This document shows positions 35,232 to 43,843 of a stretch of 64,000 nucleotides of DNA, piece by piece. Position numbers and translations under genes: made by a program. This stretch comes from Chitinibacter sp. SCUT-21. GTDB lineage: Bacteria; Pseudomonadota; Gammaproteobacteria; Burkholderiales; Chitinibacteraceae. The stretch lies in assembly GCA_041874755.1 (NCBI GenBank), contig CP102611.1:2480001-2544000 (forward strand), in the 5' to 3' direction. Positions within the stretch are counted from its first letter, which is position 1. Every line of letters begins with the position of its first letter. Under the pieces are notes generated by a model. The model searched no databases. It saw nothing but the letters and a program-made list of their open reading frames with translations, and was not told the DNA's origin.

Positions 35232-35492
35232 TTACTCCTTAAAGTTATGGGTCACGGCGGCGTCCAAATCATGACCTTTGTAGTGCAATCCAGAAATTTT
35301 ATCGTCCAATACTCGACCTAAGGTTTCTGGCGTGTCATTGGGGTAACGAACAAAAGCCAGCGCATTGCGCCCACCTTCGCCAACCTCGACGCGCACTTCA
35401 AGCGGCTCTGGCGCTCCCAATTGCTGGGTGAGCAGCGATAATACTTCTGCTTGGCTGGTTTCAACGGGTAAATTGCTAATCAGTAATTGCAT
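35232..35492 (-). CDS. Small RNA-recognition-motif protein
   Basis: An 86-residue single RRM-like protein. The first beta strand QLLISNLPVETSQAEV is an RNP2-type motif, and NALAFVRYPN takes the place of RNP1, with LHYKGHDLDAAV as the last strand. Small bacterial RRM proteins bind RNA, often under cold or stress, but this one has an unknown target. The start at 35492 is chosen for the ribosome site AAGGAG about 7 nt before it; an upstream in-frame start at 35525 is unlikely. It lies 4 bp before the dehydrogenase gene and may be co-transcribed with it. Confidence 0.7.
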   Translation of the reverse strand: MQLLISNLPVETSQAEVLSLLTQQLGAPEPLEVRVEVGEGGRNALAFVRYPNDTPETLGRVLDDKISGLHYKGHDLDAAVTHNFKE

Positions 35493-35560
35493 ATTCAACT
35501 CCTTCGCAGTGGCTAAAAACAACAATACAGAAACGGTGAGTTCAACATCTAATGCAAATA

Positions 35561-35590
35561 CAAGCGCAGTATCTTGATCTACTGCGCTTG
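35561..35590. terminator. Hairpin between slt and the RRM gene
   Basis: CAAGCGCAGTA and TACTGCGCTTG form a perfect 11-bp stem around TCTTGATC. On the minus strand it follows the lytic transglycosylase gene; only a weak T-run follows, so termination is likely but not certain. Confidence 0.6.
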
Positions 35591-35669
35591 TGGATTATGC
35601 TGCTTGGCTATACCCATCCAGCCTATCAGTGTGCTCACTGAAGGCAAGCGTCATGCGCGATTAGCGACG

Positions 35670-37631
35670 TTACTGTGCGCTTTCTTCAACGGGTGTCGCT
35701 TTACCTGCGACAGGCGGTAAGCGCTTCATTAATTGCGCAGGGCTGCCGTTAAAGAAATGCGCGTAATGTGTCGCATTGGTCAGTACCGCTTTCACATAAT
35801 CACGTGTTTCAGTAAACGGAATGGTTTCAATATAAATTGCCGCTTCCATTTCTTTATCATCACGCCATTTAGCGGCATTGCCTGGCCCTGCGTTATAGCC
35901 CGCCGTGGCCAGCACTGGATTGCCGCCGAAACGCTCGTTCCAGTAGGCTAGATAATAGCTGCCCATTTGTGGGTTGATTTCTGGGTCGCTCATATCAGAC
36001 ATTGTAAAGTCGCTCATCCCCATTTTCTTGGCGACCCACGTAGCGGTGGCGGGCATTAATTGCATTAAGCCCGTCGCGCCCGCGCTGGAGCGAATATCAG
36101 CAATAAAGCGGCTTTCTTGGCGGATTAAACCGAACACCCAAGCGGGATCAAGACCGTGAGCCTTGGCGGCGGGCTCAATGCTACTGCGATACGGCATTGG
36201 AAAACGCAGGCTAAAGTCTTGGATTTGAGTCGGACGCATCGCTGAGAAAATGCTGCGGTCGTACATCTGATTGCGCGCGGCTAATTCGGCCGCAGCGAGC
36301 AATTGCTGATCGCTTAAACCTTTCATCGCCCAATTCCATTCGCGGTTGGCTTCGGTGCGCCAACCTTGCGCGTTCAGCTCGAGTGCTCGCCGAACGGCAG
36401 GGATCGTTTGAATCGCCTTAATGTCCTCGGTGTTGGCTTTATAGCTAGGTTGTGGCGCGCTCAAAATAGCGCCCAGCTCTTCTCTTGCCAATAGGCCATA
36501 AAAGTCGATTTGATCTGACAGCGAAACCCACAAGGCATTGGCCGCCGCGGTTTTATTTTGCGCCAATAGTGCGCGGGCCTTCCAGTAGCGCCAGCTATTT
36601 TCTTGCTGCTCGTTGGCGGGTAAGGCATTGATGCGTTGTTCAACGGCTTGCCAATCGCCAATGCGCAGCGCCGAGCGAATTCCCCACGCCCGATCTTCTG
36701 GGCTTAAATCCTCCAAATGCCCTTTGGCCAACCATGCCGACGCTTCAGGAGTGAGTTTGCGCGCCGCGGTCAGCCCTAATTGCTGCCAGGCAAATGCCAA
36801 ATCGTCTGCTTTTAGTGATGTTTGGGCGCTAATCAGCCGTGCCGCTTGGTGTGGATTGTTGCGGCCAATTTTTTCCACTGCAAATAACCATAACTCACGG
36901 CCCGCTTGCGTACTTAAATCAATTTGATTAACCCAACGCTCGGCATTGCTATTCACCGTGTTGATATTGGCGGTCTCAATCGTGATGGTTTTTTTCTTTT
37001 TTTGTTTGATCACTACAGGCGGTTTTGGGACCAAATATTCTGGGCTGCCAACACGGCTTGCCAGTTGGCGGGCTAAATCAGGCTGATTATTGGCTAACGC
37101 CAAGCGAATTCTGGCCCACGCGTCTTGCTCGTTTAACACACCCTTGCTAAACAAGGTATCAAAATAGGTATTACACGCTTGCGGTTGCGCTTTGCCGCTA
37201 AACCAAAGTTGTTTGTGGTTGGCGAGCTGGCTATAGTCGCCGCGGTTGATTGCCGCTTGCTGCTTATTGCAAATTTGCTCTGTATTGGGGCTTTCTAGCT
37301 TGCTGTATAGCGCTTCGTATTGCGCCCAGCTTTGCCGCCGAGCCAATTCTTTGAGCCAATCGTTGATAAAGCGCTCCGCCATTGGGCTTGGGCTGTAGCG
37401 GTTGATAAAGCTATTGGCATCGTTTTCGTCAGTTTGATTGATTTGCGTTGTTAAGTAGTAATAACGCGGGTACATCTCGAGTGGGTCGCCAATGCTTTGT
37501 TCGCTGATGGTGGCAAGGCTGACTAAATCGCGTGAGCGACTGGCTTCGCGAACGGAATCAAGGTCAATGCGGGCGTTGGCGCTGGCGGCTAATAAGCAGC
37601 TTAATACGAGGAGCGTGGTTTTTTTAAACAT
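35670..37631 (-). CDS. slt: Soluble lytic murein transglycosylase (Slt70 family)
   Basis: A 653-residue periplasmic enzyme that cleaves the glycan strand of peptidoglycan to 1,6-anhydro-muropeptides, the substrates of AmpD after import. Signal peptide: TTLLVLSCLLAASANA. Residues about 25-450 are superhelical repeats (the doughnut domain). The catalytic domain starts PYRSSIEPAAKAHGLDPAWV, with the catalytic Glu in IRQESRFIADIRSSAGATGL and then MQLMPATA and GSYYLAYWNERFGGNP. ATG 37631 gives a clean signal peptide; the upstream in-frame start at 37652 is less likely. Confidence 0.92.
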   Translation of the reverse strand: MFKKTTLLVLSCLLAASANARIDLDSVREASRSRDLVSLATISEQSIGDPLEMYPRYYYLTTQINQTDENDANSFINRYSPSPMAERFINDWLKELARRQSWAQYEALYSKLESPNTEQICNKQQAAINRGDYSQLANHKQLWFSGKAQPQACNTYFDTLFSKGVLNEQDAWARIRLALANNQPDLARQLASRVGSPEYLVPKPPVVIKQKKKKTITIETANINTVNSNAERWVNQIDLSTQAGRELWLFAVEKIGRNNPHQAARLISAQTSLKADDLAFAWQQLGLTAARKLTPEASAWLAKGHLEDLSPEDRAWGIRSALRIGDWQAVEQRINALPANEQQENSWRYWKARALLAQNKTAAANALWVSLSDQIDFYGLLAREELGAILSAPQPSYKANTEDIKAIQTIPAVRRALELNAQGWRTEANREWNWAMKGLSDQQLLAAAELAARNQMYDRSIFSAMRPTQIQDFSLRFPMPYRSSIEPAAKAHGLDPAWVFGLIRQESRFIADIRSSAGATGLMQLMPATATWVAKKMGMSDFTMSDMSDPEINPQMGSYYLAYWNERFGGNPVLATAGYNAGPGNAAKWRDDKEMEAAIYIETIPFTETRDYVKAVLTNATHYAHFFNGSPAQLMKRLPPVAGKATPVEESAQ

Positions 37632-37871
37632 AGTGGTCGATACAATAAGCATTAGCCCTCAAGCATAAACGAGCAGGGCAGGCTTGTCTTGCATCGAATG
37701 CCTGAAATTATTCAGTTTTGCGTAGGTATTTTGTCGCATTTGCGGGGGAGTAGTAATAAATACCTGTTGCGCACAATGGCTTGTCATTCAGACACATGGC
37801 TATTTCGCCCTAAAAACAAGTAGAATTGCGCATATTCAGAACGTATACGCGCTTATTGCGCCCAAAGAGCC

Positions 37872-38780
37872 ATGCTGACTTTTCAGGAAATTCTATTAAA
37901 GCTCCAGAACTATTGGAGTGACCACGGTTGCGCACTATTGCAACCCTACGATATTGAAGTGGGCGCGGGTACATTCCACACCGCCACTTTCTTGCGCTCA
38001 TTAGGCCCAGAGCCTTGGAATGCTGCATATGTACAGCCTTGCCGCCGCCCGAAAGACGGTCGCTACGGTGAAAATCCAAATCGCTGCCAGCACTACTACC
38101 AATACCAAGTGGCGTTGAAACCATCGCCAGATAATATCCAAGAGTTGTATTTGGGCTCGCTCGAATACCTCGGTATCGATACCAAAGTGCACGACGTTCG
38201 TTTTGTTGAAGACGACTGGGAAAGCCCAACTTTGGGCGCTTGGGGCTTGGGCTGGGAAGTGTGGCTCAATGGTATGGAAGTAACGCAATTTACCTACTTC
38301 CAGCAAGTGGGTGGCCTCGATTGCAAGCCAGTATTGGGCGAGATCACTTATGGTGTGGAGCGTCTGGCGATGTACCTGCAGGGGGTAGATAATATCTACG
38401 AGATCGTTTGGACTGAATATCCAAATGGTCAGAAAGTGACCTACGGTGACATTTACCACCAAAACGAAGTTGAGCAATCAATCTACAACTTCGAACAATC
38501 GAACGTGCCATTCTTGTTTGATCAATTCAATCACTTTGAATCTGAAGCGCGTCGCCTGATTGAAGGTGGCTTGGCGCTGCCAGGCTTTGAGATGGTGATG
38601 AAATGCTCGCACATGTTCAACTTGCTCGATGCGCGTGGCGCGATTTCGGTGACTGAGCGTGCGGCGTATATCGGCCGCGTCCGTAATTTGGCGCGTCTGG
38701 TGGCGCAGGCTTATTACGATTCTCGTGAAGCTTTGGGTTTCCCAATGTGCTCGCCTGCTGAGTTAGGGGCTGCGAAGTAA
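37872..38780 (+). CDS. glyQ: Glycyl-tRNA synthetase alpha subunit
   Basis: GlyQ is the catalytic subunit of the heterotetrameric bacterial glycyl-tRNA synthetase. The 302-residue sequence shows [20 protein letters not shown] at the start, [59 protein letters not shown] and [12 protein letters not shown], all highly conserved. It lies upstream of a lipoprotein gene and glyS. The three read in the same direction with gaps of 14 and 65 bp, so they are probably one operon. Confidence 0.97.
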   Translation: MLTFQEILLKLQNYWSDHGCALLQPYDIEVGAGTFHTATFLRSLGPEPWNAAYVQPCRRPKDGRYGENPNRCQHYYQYQVALKPSPDNIQELYLGSLEYLGIDTKVHDVRFVEDDWESPTLGAWGLGWEVWLNGMEVTQFTYFQQVGGLDCKPVLGEITYGVERLAMYLQGVDNIYEIVWTEYPNGQKVTYGDIYHQNEVEQSIYNFEQSNVPFLFDQFNHFESEARRLIEGGLALPGFEMVMKCSHMFNLLDARGAISVTERAAYIGRVRNLARLVAQAYYDSREALGFPMCSPAELGAAK

Positions 38781-38794
38781 ACAAGGAGTTTGCC

Positions 38795-39283
38795 ATGCGT
38801 CATCTTCGTACGATTTTGCTGAGTGTACTGATTCTGCCTTTGGTGGGGTGCGGCAAGTTTGAAGATGGCATGGAAGGCCCGGAGCCGGTGCCGTTCAAAA
38901 ATACGGATTGGCGTAGTTACGGCGTGATGCCTGAGTTTGAAACGCTGGTTGATATTAATTCGATCAAGCACGACGAGGGCTATGCCGAGCAAAACTACAC
39001 TTTTGTCTGGATGGTGCAGCGCTTTAAGGAAGACCAAATTGACGGTACTTCCAAAGGCAAATACCGCAATAAATACACCCGCCAAGTGATCGATTGCCCA
39101 TCGGGCAAAATGGCGGGCGTAGCGGTATCGATGAACGATGAAAATGACGACGAAGTTGCGCGTTACGATGTGCCCGGCTTTCAGTGGGAATTTAGCAAGC
39201 CAGAAGCCGGCACATTTGGCGAAGACTTCGTCAACCAAATTTGTAAAATGATGGCGGCCAAAGACGCTGCAGAAAACGAATAA
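38795..39283 (+). CDS. Lipoprotein with Adhesin_E-like domain, inserted between glyQ and glyS
   Basis: A 162-residue lipoprotein: lipobox LVGC places the lipidated cysteine near residue 24. The body (WRSYGVMPEFETLVDINSIK, YTFVWMVQRF, YTRQVIDCPSGKMAGVAVSM, FVNQICKMM) follows the pattern of surface-adhesin protein E-like domains: a Trp start, the VDINSIK strand, a Val-Trp strand and a pair of cysteines that could form a disulfide. The role is unknown. A ribosome site AAGGAG lies 8 nt upstream. It is unusual for glyQ and glyS to be split by an unrelated gene. Confidence 0.7.
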   Translation: MRHLRTILLSVLILPLVGCGKFEDGMEGPEPVPFKNTDWRSYGVMPEFETLVDINSIKHDEGYAEQNYTFVWMVQRFKEDQIDGTSKGKYRNKYTRQVIDCPSGKMAGVAVSMNDENDDEVARYDVPGFQWEFSKPEAGTFGEDFVNQICKMMAAKDAAENE

Positions 39284-39348
39284 GCGCAAAGCGCCCATAC
39301 ACGCTTTGTTCAACGATTAAGAGGTGGCTGCGCAGCAGCGAATTAAAC

Positions 39349-41418
39349 ATGAATCCAACATTACTGATTGAACTCTTTACCGAAGAATTGCCACCGAAAG
39401 CTTTGCCAAAATTGGGCACGGCGTTTGCCGATGGCATTTTTGCTGAGTTGGTGAGCCGAGGATTTGCTGCTGCCGACGCTGAGGCGGTTACTTTCGCCAG
39501 CCCACGTCGTTTGGCGGTAACGATTGCCAATGTGGCCGCAGTACAACCGGAACAAACCATCGAAAAACGCGGCCCAGCGGTGAGTGCGGGCATGAAAGAC
39601 GGCAAACCTAGCCCTGCTTTGCTCGGCTTTGCACGTTCATGTGGCTTGGCGCCAGAAGCGGTGGATAGTTTGGAGACCGTACACGACGGTAAGCAAGACG
39701 TGTATGTGTTTCGCTCGGTCAAAGCGGGTGAGCCACTCGCAGCCGTGTTGAGCGACATCGTGGCGGCAACGTTGAAAAAACTGCCAGCGCCAAAAATGAT
39801 GCGCTGGGCTGACCGCGAAGGCCAGTTTATCCGTCCGGTACACGGTTTAACGATGCTGCACGGCAGTGATGTGATCGCCGGTAAAGTGCTGCATTTAGAT
39901 GCTGGCCGCACGACCCGTGGTCACCGCTTCTTGTCAAACGGTGAGATCAGCATCAATACGGCTGAAGGCTACGCACGCCAAATGCACGATGAAGGCAAAG
40001 TGATCGCGAGCTTTGCCGCGCGCCGTGCCTTAATCGGCGAAAAATTGAAAGAAGCTGCTGCCGCATTGAACGCGACGATTGCGGCGGATGACGCGCTGTT
40101 TGACGAAGTAACGGCCTTGGTTGAATGGCCGGTGGTATTGAAAGGCGAATTCGAAGCTGAATTCCTGAACGTGCCACAGGAATGCTTGATTTTGACGATG
40201 CAGCAAAATCAAAAATACTTCCCGCTGCTCGATAGCAATGGCAAGTTGATGAACCAGTTCTTGCTGGTATCGAATCTGCAAACCGCTGACCCAAGCCATA
40301 TCATCAACGGTAACGAGCGCGTGTTGCGCGCGCGTTTGTCGGACGCGAAATTCTTCTTCGAGCAAGACAAAAAAGCCAAGCTCGACACGCGTGTGGGCAA
40401 ATTGGCGAATGTCGTTTACCACAACAAGATCGGCTCGCAGCTCGAGCGCGTAACGCGACTAGAATCCATCGCAGGCGAAATCGCCAAACTGCTCGGCGCG
40501 GATGTGTCGAAAGCGACGCGCGCGGCGTACTTGGCCAAGGCCGATTTGTTGACCGATATGGTCGGCGAATTCCCAGAATTGCAAGGCATTATGGGTCAGT
40601 ACTACGCCAAGCACGACGGTGAAGATACCGATGTGGCGTATGCCGTTGAAGCGCATTATAAACCTAAGTTTGCGGGTGATACCCTGCCGGAAGGTGCAAT
40701 TGCGCAAGCCGTTTCATTGGCCGATAAGCTCGAAACCTTGGTCGGTATCTACGGTATCGGTTTAATTCCTACCGGCGATAAAGACCCGTTCGCATTGCGT
40801 CGCGCTGCATTGGGCGTATTGCGCATGGCTTTGGTGCAACCACTCGATTTGAAAGTGCTGCTGAGCACGACTGCGGCGAGCTTCCCAGCTGGTTTGATCG
40901 CTGAAGGCACGGTAGAAGGCTTGTACGGCTTTATGCTTGATCGCCTGAAAAACCTGTTGGCGGCCGAATACCCAGCTGCGGATATCGACGCGGTATTGGC
41001 TTTGAAACCGACGCTGATCAACGATGTAACGACGCGCTTGGCGGCCGTGGCGCAATTTAAAGCTTTGCCAGAATCAGCAGCTTTGGCGGCGGCCAACAAA
41101 CGTATTCGCAATATCTTGAAGAAAGTGGAAGGCGAAGTACCGGCGCTAAACGCTGCGCTACTGCAAGAAGCGGCGGAAAAAGACTTGTACGCCGCGCTGC
41201 AAGCCTTGCAAGCGCCGGTGGCGCAAGTTTTGGCGAGCAACGACTTTACCAATGCGCTGAAACAACTCGCGGCACTGAAAGCGCCTGTCGATGCCTTCTT
41301 TGATGGCGTGATGGTAATGGCTGATGATTTGGCGGTGCGTGGTAATCGTTTGGCGCTGCTGAGCAGCTTGGCTGAATTGATGAACCGAGTGGCTGAGTTG
41401 TCTTTATTGGCTGACTAA
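39349..41418 (+). CDS. glyS: Glycyl-tRNA synthetase beta subunit
   Basis: GlyS is the tRNA-binding beta subunit that completes the synthetase with GlyQ. The 689-residue sequence begins MNPTLLIELFTEELPPKALP and continues with FASPRRLAVTIANVA, MRWADREGQFIRPVHGLTML, ECLILTMQQNQKYFPLLD and YYAKHDGEDTDVAYAVEAHY, the strongest family matches. An HD-like segment (DKLETLVGIYGIGLIPTGDK) and the DALR-type anticodon domain lie in the second half. Length is normal for the family. A strong terminator follows. Confidence 0.97.
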   Translation: MNPTLLIELFTEELPPKALPKLGTAFADGIFAELVSRGFAAADAEAVTFASPRRLAVTIANVAAVQPEQTIEKRGPAVSAGMKDGKPSPALLGFARSCGLAPEAVDSLETVHDGKQDVYVFRSVKAGEPLAAVLSDIVAATLKKLPAPKMMRWADREGQFIRPVHGLTMLHGSDVIAGKVLHLDAGRTTRGHRFLSNGEISINTAEGYARQMHDEGKVIASFAARRALIGEKLKEAAAALNATIAADDALFDEVTALVEWPVVLKGEFEAEFLNVPQECLILTMQQNQKYFPLLDSNGKLMNQFLLVSNLQTADPSHIINGNERVLRARLSDAKFFFEQDKKAKLDTRVGKLANVVYHNKIGSQLERVTRLESIAGEIAKLLGADVSKATRAAYLAKADLLTDMVGEFPELQGIMGQYYAKHDGEDTDVAYAVEAHYKPKFAGDTLPEGAIAQAVSLADKLETLVGIYGIGLIPTGDKDPFALRRAALGVLRMALVQPLDLKVLLSTTAASFPAGLIAEGTVEGLYGFMLDRLKNLLAAEYPAADIDAVLALKPTLINDVTTRLAAVAQFKALPESAALAAANKRIRNILKKVEGEVPALNAALLQEAAEKDLYAALQALQAPVAQVLASNDFTNALKQLAALKAPVDAFFDGVMVMADDLAVRGNRLALLSSLAELMNRVAELSLLAD

Positions 41419-41425
41419 TCGAATT

Positions 41426-41452
41426 GGGGCTGCTGAGCAGCCCCTTCTTTTA
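41426..41452 (+). terminator. Terminator after glyS
   Basis: GGGGCTGC and GCAGCCCC form a perfect stem around TGA, followed by TTCTTTT. The next gene starts about 18 bp later. Confidence 0.85.
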
Positions 41453-41469
41453 TAGAGCGTTGAAACTGC

Positions 41470-42030
41470 ATGGTGACGATTAAGAACGACACGGTTAAGT
41501 TGCTGATCTTGGATCGGGATGGCGTGATTAATCACGATAGCCCGAATTTCATCAAATCGCCCGACGAATGGACTCCAATTGCGGGTAGTTTGGAGGCGAT
41601 TGGTGAGCTAAGCCGCGCCGGTTGGACCATCGTGGTGGCCACCAATCAAAGTGCGGTAGGCCGTGGCATTATTGATGTGGCTATGCTCAATCAAATTCAT
41701 GCCAAAATGCACCGCGCGGTAGTGAATGCGGGCGGGCATATTGACGCGATTTTCTTTTGCCCTCATGCGCCCGATGCAGGCTGTGAATGTCGCAAGCCTG
41801 CGCCGGGTATGGTGCTGGATATTGCACGGCGTTTTCGGGTTGATGTGCAAGATTGCTTGATGGTGGGCGATTCGCTGCGTGATTTGCAAGCGGTAGCTAG
41901 CGCGGGTGGTCAGCCGATTTTGGTGCGCACGGGCAACGGTCTCAAAGCAGAAAGCTCGCCCGATTTGCCTGAAAATACTTGGGTTTTTGCAGATTTGGCT
42001 GCGGTGTGTGATTCCTTGTTAGCCGCTTAG
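41470..42030 (+). CDS. gmhB: D-glycero-beta-D-manno-heptose-1,7-bisphosphate 7-phosphatase GmhB
   Basis: GmhB removes the 7-phosphate from heptose bisphosphate in the route to ADP-heptose for LPS inner core. The 186-residue HAD protein has motif I LILDRDGVINHDS near residue 14, WTIVVATNQSAVGRG (motif II) and CLMVGDSLRDLQA (motif IV). The zinc-binding loop FFCPHAPDAGCECRKPAPGM distinguishes GmhB from other HAD phosphatases. It lies behind glyS, 140 bp before plsC. WaaC, which uses ADP-heptose, is encoded about 3.6 kb downstream. Confidence 0.94.
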   Translation: MVTIKNDTVKLLILDRDGVINHDSPNFIKSPDEWTPIAGSLEAIGELSRAGWTIVVATNQSAVGRGIIDVAMLNQIHAKMHRAVVNAGGHIDAIFFCPHAPDAGCECRKPAPGMVLDIARRFRVDVQDCLMVGDSLRDLQAVASAGGQPILVRTGNGLKAESSPDLPENTWVFADLAAVCDSLLAA

Positions 42031-42170
42031 CTGTGAAAATCTGTCAATTGCTCGCGTTACGACAACGGCATTCTCGTTGTAGGATGTCGAACCAATCAAG
42101 GTGTTATGGCTGTAGCACGATTTGATCAGTCCTAATTTGATAATCCCTTCTGACTTTAAAAAGTAGCTCG

Positions 42171-42905
42171 ATGATCTGGTTCCGCTCTGTTTTGTATAGT
42201 TTGGGTTTAGTTGTTCTTACTCCGATTTTTGCCATTATTGCTTTGCTGATATTTCCGTTGTCGGCGGTGAATCGCAATAAAGTGATTGCATGGTGGTCGC
42301 GCCTGATGTTTGCGTGGCTCAAAATCACCTGTGGGCTGAGCTTTAAAGTCGAGGGCGCAGAGAATATCCCGCATGGCCCAGCAATGATTATGTGTAAGCA
42401 TCAATCGGCGTGGGAAACCATGGCGCTGCAGCTGATTTTTCCGCCGCAAGTGTGGGTGCTTAAACGTGAACTGCTGAAGATTCCTTTTTTTGGTTGGGGT
42501 TTGGCGGCCACATCGCCGATCGCAATCGATCGCGGCCAGCGTGCGCAAGCGCAGCGCCAGCTGATGGAGCAGGGGCGTGATCGACTCAATAAAGGCTTAT
42601 GGATTGTAATCTTCCCCGAAGGCACGCGCATCAAGCCGGGTGAGCGTGGTCAATACAAGCAAGGCGGTGCACGGTTGGCAAAAGATTTGGACGTGCCAAT
42701 TGTGCCGGTGGCGATGAATTCAGGCGAATTCTGGCCGAAAAACTCGTTCTGCAAATGGCCGGGTGAAATCACCGTGCGCATTGGCAAGCCAATCTTGCCC
42801 GAAGGGAAAAATTCGCTAGCGATCATCAGTGAAGTGGAAGACTGGATCGAAGGCGAGATGGAACAGATTACTGGACGTGGGCCTTGCTATAACAAACCGG
42901 AATGA
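42171..42905 (+). CDS. plsC: 1-acyl-sn-glycerol-3-phosphate acyltransferase (PlsC family)
   Basis: A 244-residue inner-membrane acyltransferase that makes phosphatidic acid from lysophosphatidic acid. An N-terminal membrane helix pair (LYSLGLVVLTPIFAIIALLI) is followed by motif I CKHQSAWET, where the usual HX4D acid is Glu (HQSAWE), then DRGQRAQAQRQLMEQ, motif III FPEGTRIKPGERG and a final VPIVPVAMNSG. HX4E occurs in some members of this family, so activity is expected. It overlaps the next gene by 4 bp (ATGA). Confidence 0.9.
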   Translation: MIWFRSVLYSLGLVVLTPIFAIIALLIFPLSAVNRNKVIAWWSRLMFAWLKITCGLSFKVEGAENIPHGPAMIMCKHQSAWETMALQLIFPPQVWVLKRELLKIPFFGWGLAATSPIAIDRGQRAQAQRQLMEQGRDRLNKGLWIVIFPEGTRIKPGERGQYKQGGARLAKDLDVPIVPVAMNSGEFWPKNSFCKWPGEITVRIGKPILPEGKNSLAIISEVEDWIEGEMEQITGRGPCYNKPE

Positions 42906-43606
42906 GTATTGCTTTGCAAGCCAGCATCAATCTCGATTCTGGCACTATACCCTATGTGGTTCAGCGCAGTGCCCGCCGACGCAGCATTGGTTTGAAGATC
43001 GATGCCACGGGCCTGACGATTATCTTGCCGCAACGTGCTCCGCTGTCTGAAGCTGAGCGCGTTATTCGTTTGAAACAAAATTGGATTCAAGCCAAACTCG
43101 CCGAGCGTGAGGCTCGTCCAGCCAGCCCGATGGTGCCTTCGCTTCAATGGGGCACCGAGGTGTGGTGGATGGGGCAGACGCGCATCGTGCAAAGTGCCTT
43201 GCGCAGCAAATTAAGCAACGAGCATTTGTATTTATGTGCGGCGAGTGAGACCAAAATTAGCCTGGCGTTGGCGCGCTTTTATCAAGCAGCAGCGCGGCCC
43301 TATTTTGCCGAGCGTATTGCGTATTGGTCAGAGCGAATGAATTTATACCCCAAGCAAGTCGCGCTGTCTTCGGCGCGAACTCGCTGGGGAAGTTGCACGT
43401 CAAAAGGCGTGGTGCGTTTGAATTGGCGTTTGATGCAAGCGCCTGCTTCGGTGATCGATTACGTGGTGATTCATGAGCTAGCCCATTTGGCCCAAATGAA
43501 TCATTCGCCGCGGTTTTGGGCGCTAGTTACCGCGGTTTGTCCTAATTGGAAAACTGAGCGTGCGTGGCTAAAACAGCACGGTTCAGACTTGCTAGCGTGG
43601 GGCTAG
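42902..43606 (+). CDS. YgjP-like zinc metalloprotease
   Basis: A 234-residue soluble protein of the YgjP/WLM-like group (DUF45). The zinc motif HELAHLAQMNHSPRFWALV lies near residue 190, with the two motif histidines, the catalytic Glu and the third ligand in NHS. Before it, SSARTRWGSCTSKGVVRLNW is the family marker. The N-terminal part (YVVQRSARRRSIGLKIDATG) also fits. Function is unknown. It is translationally coupled to plsC. Confidence 0.88.
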   Translation: MSIALQASINLDSGTIPYVVQRSARRRSIGLKIDATGLTIILPQRAPLSEAERVIRLKQNWIQAKLAEREARPASPMVPSLQWGTEVWWMGQTRIVQSALRSKLSNEHLYLCAASETKISLALARFYQAAARPYFAERIAYWSERMNLYPKQVALSSARTRWGSCTSKGVVRLNWRLMQAPASVIDYVVIHELAHLAQMNHSPRFWALVTAVCPNWKTERAWLKQHGSDLLAWG

Positions 43607-43661
43607 TTTGTGTAAGTCTGTGATAAACAAGGCATTTCTATGGCGCGAAAATGCGCTGGTA

Positions 43662-43687
43662 TTGTAGTGCTAAGCACTGTACTACAA
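43662..43687. promoter_or_regulatory. Candidate operator upstream of the LPMO gene
   Basis: TTGTAGT and ACTACAA form a perfect 7-bp inverted repeat with a 12-bp spacer, and a second dyad AGTGC-TAA-GCACT lies inside it (43666-43678). It is 157 bp before the LPMO start. Similar TGTAGT-N13-ACTAC dyads precede both chitinase genes. Confidence 0.5.
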
Positions 43688-43843
43688 GTCACTTGTCATT
43701 TCTTCCACTCACTGATAAATTTGGCGCTCCCGAAAGCGGGGCTAGATTTTGAATTAAAACATATAAAATCAAGTGCTTATATACGAATTGAATCAGTAGA
43801 TTCTGATATACGGTTTGAAGCACACCACATGATGGAGAAGACA

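Noticed and set aside
38714..39313. 199-residue minus-strand frame opposite the glyQ-glyS lipoprotein
   Set aside because: The plus-strand gene has a lipobox and a ribosome site; the reverse frame has neither.
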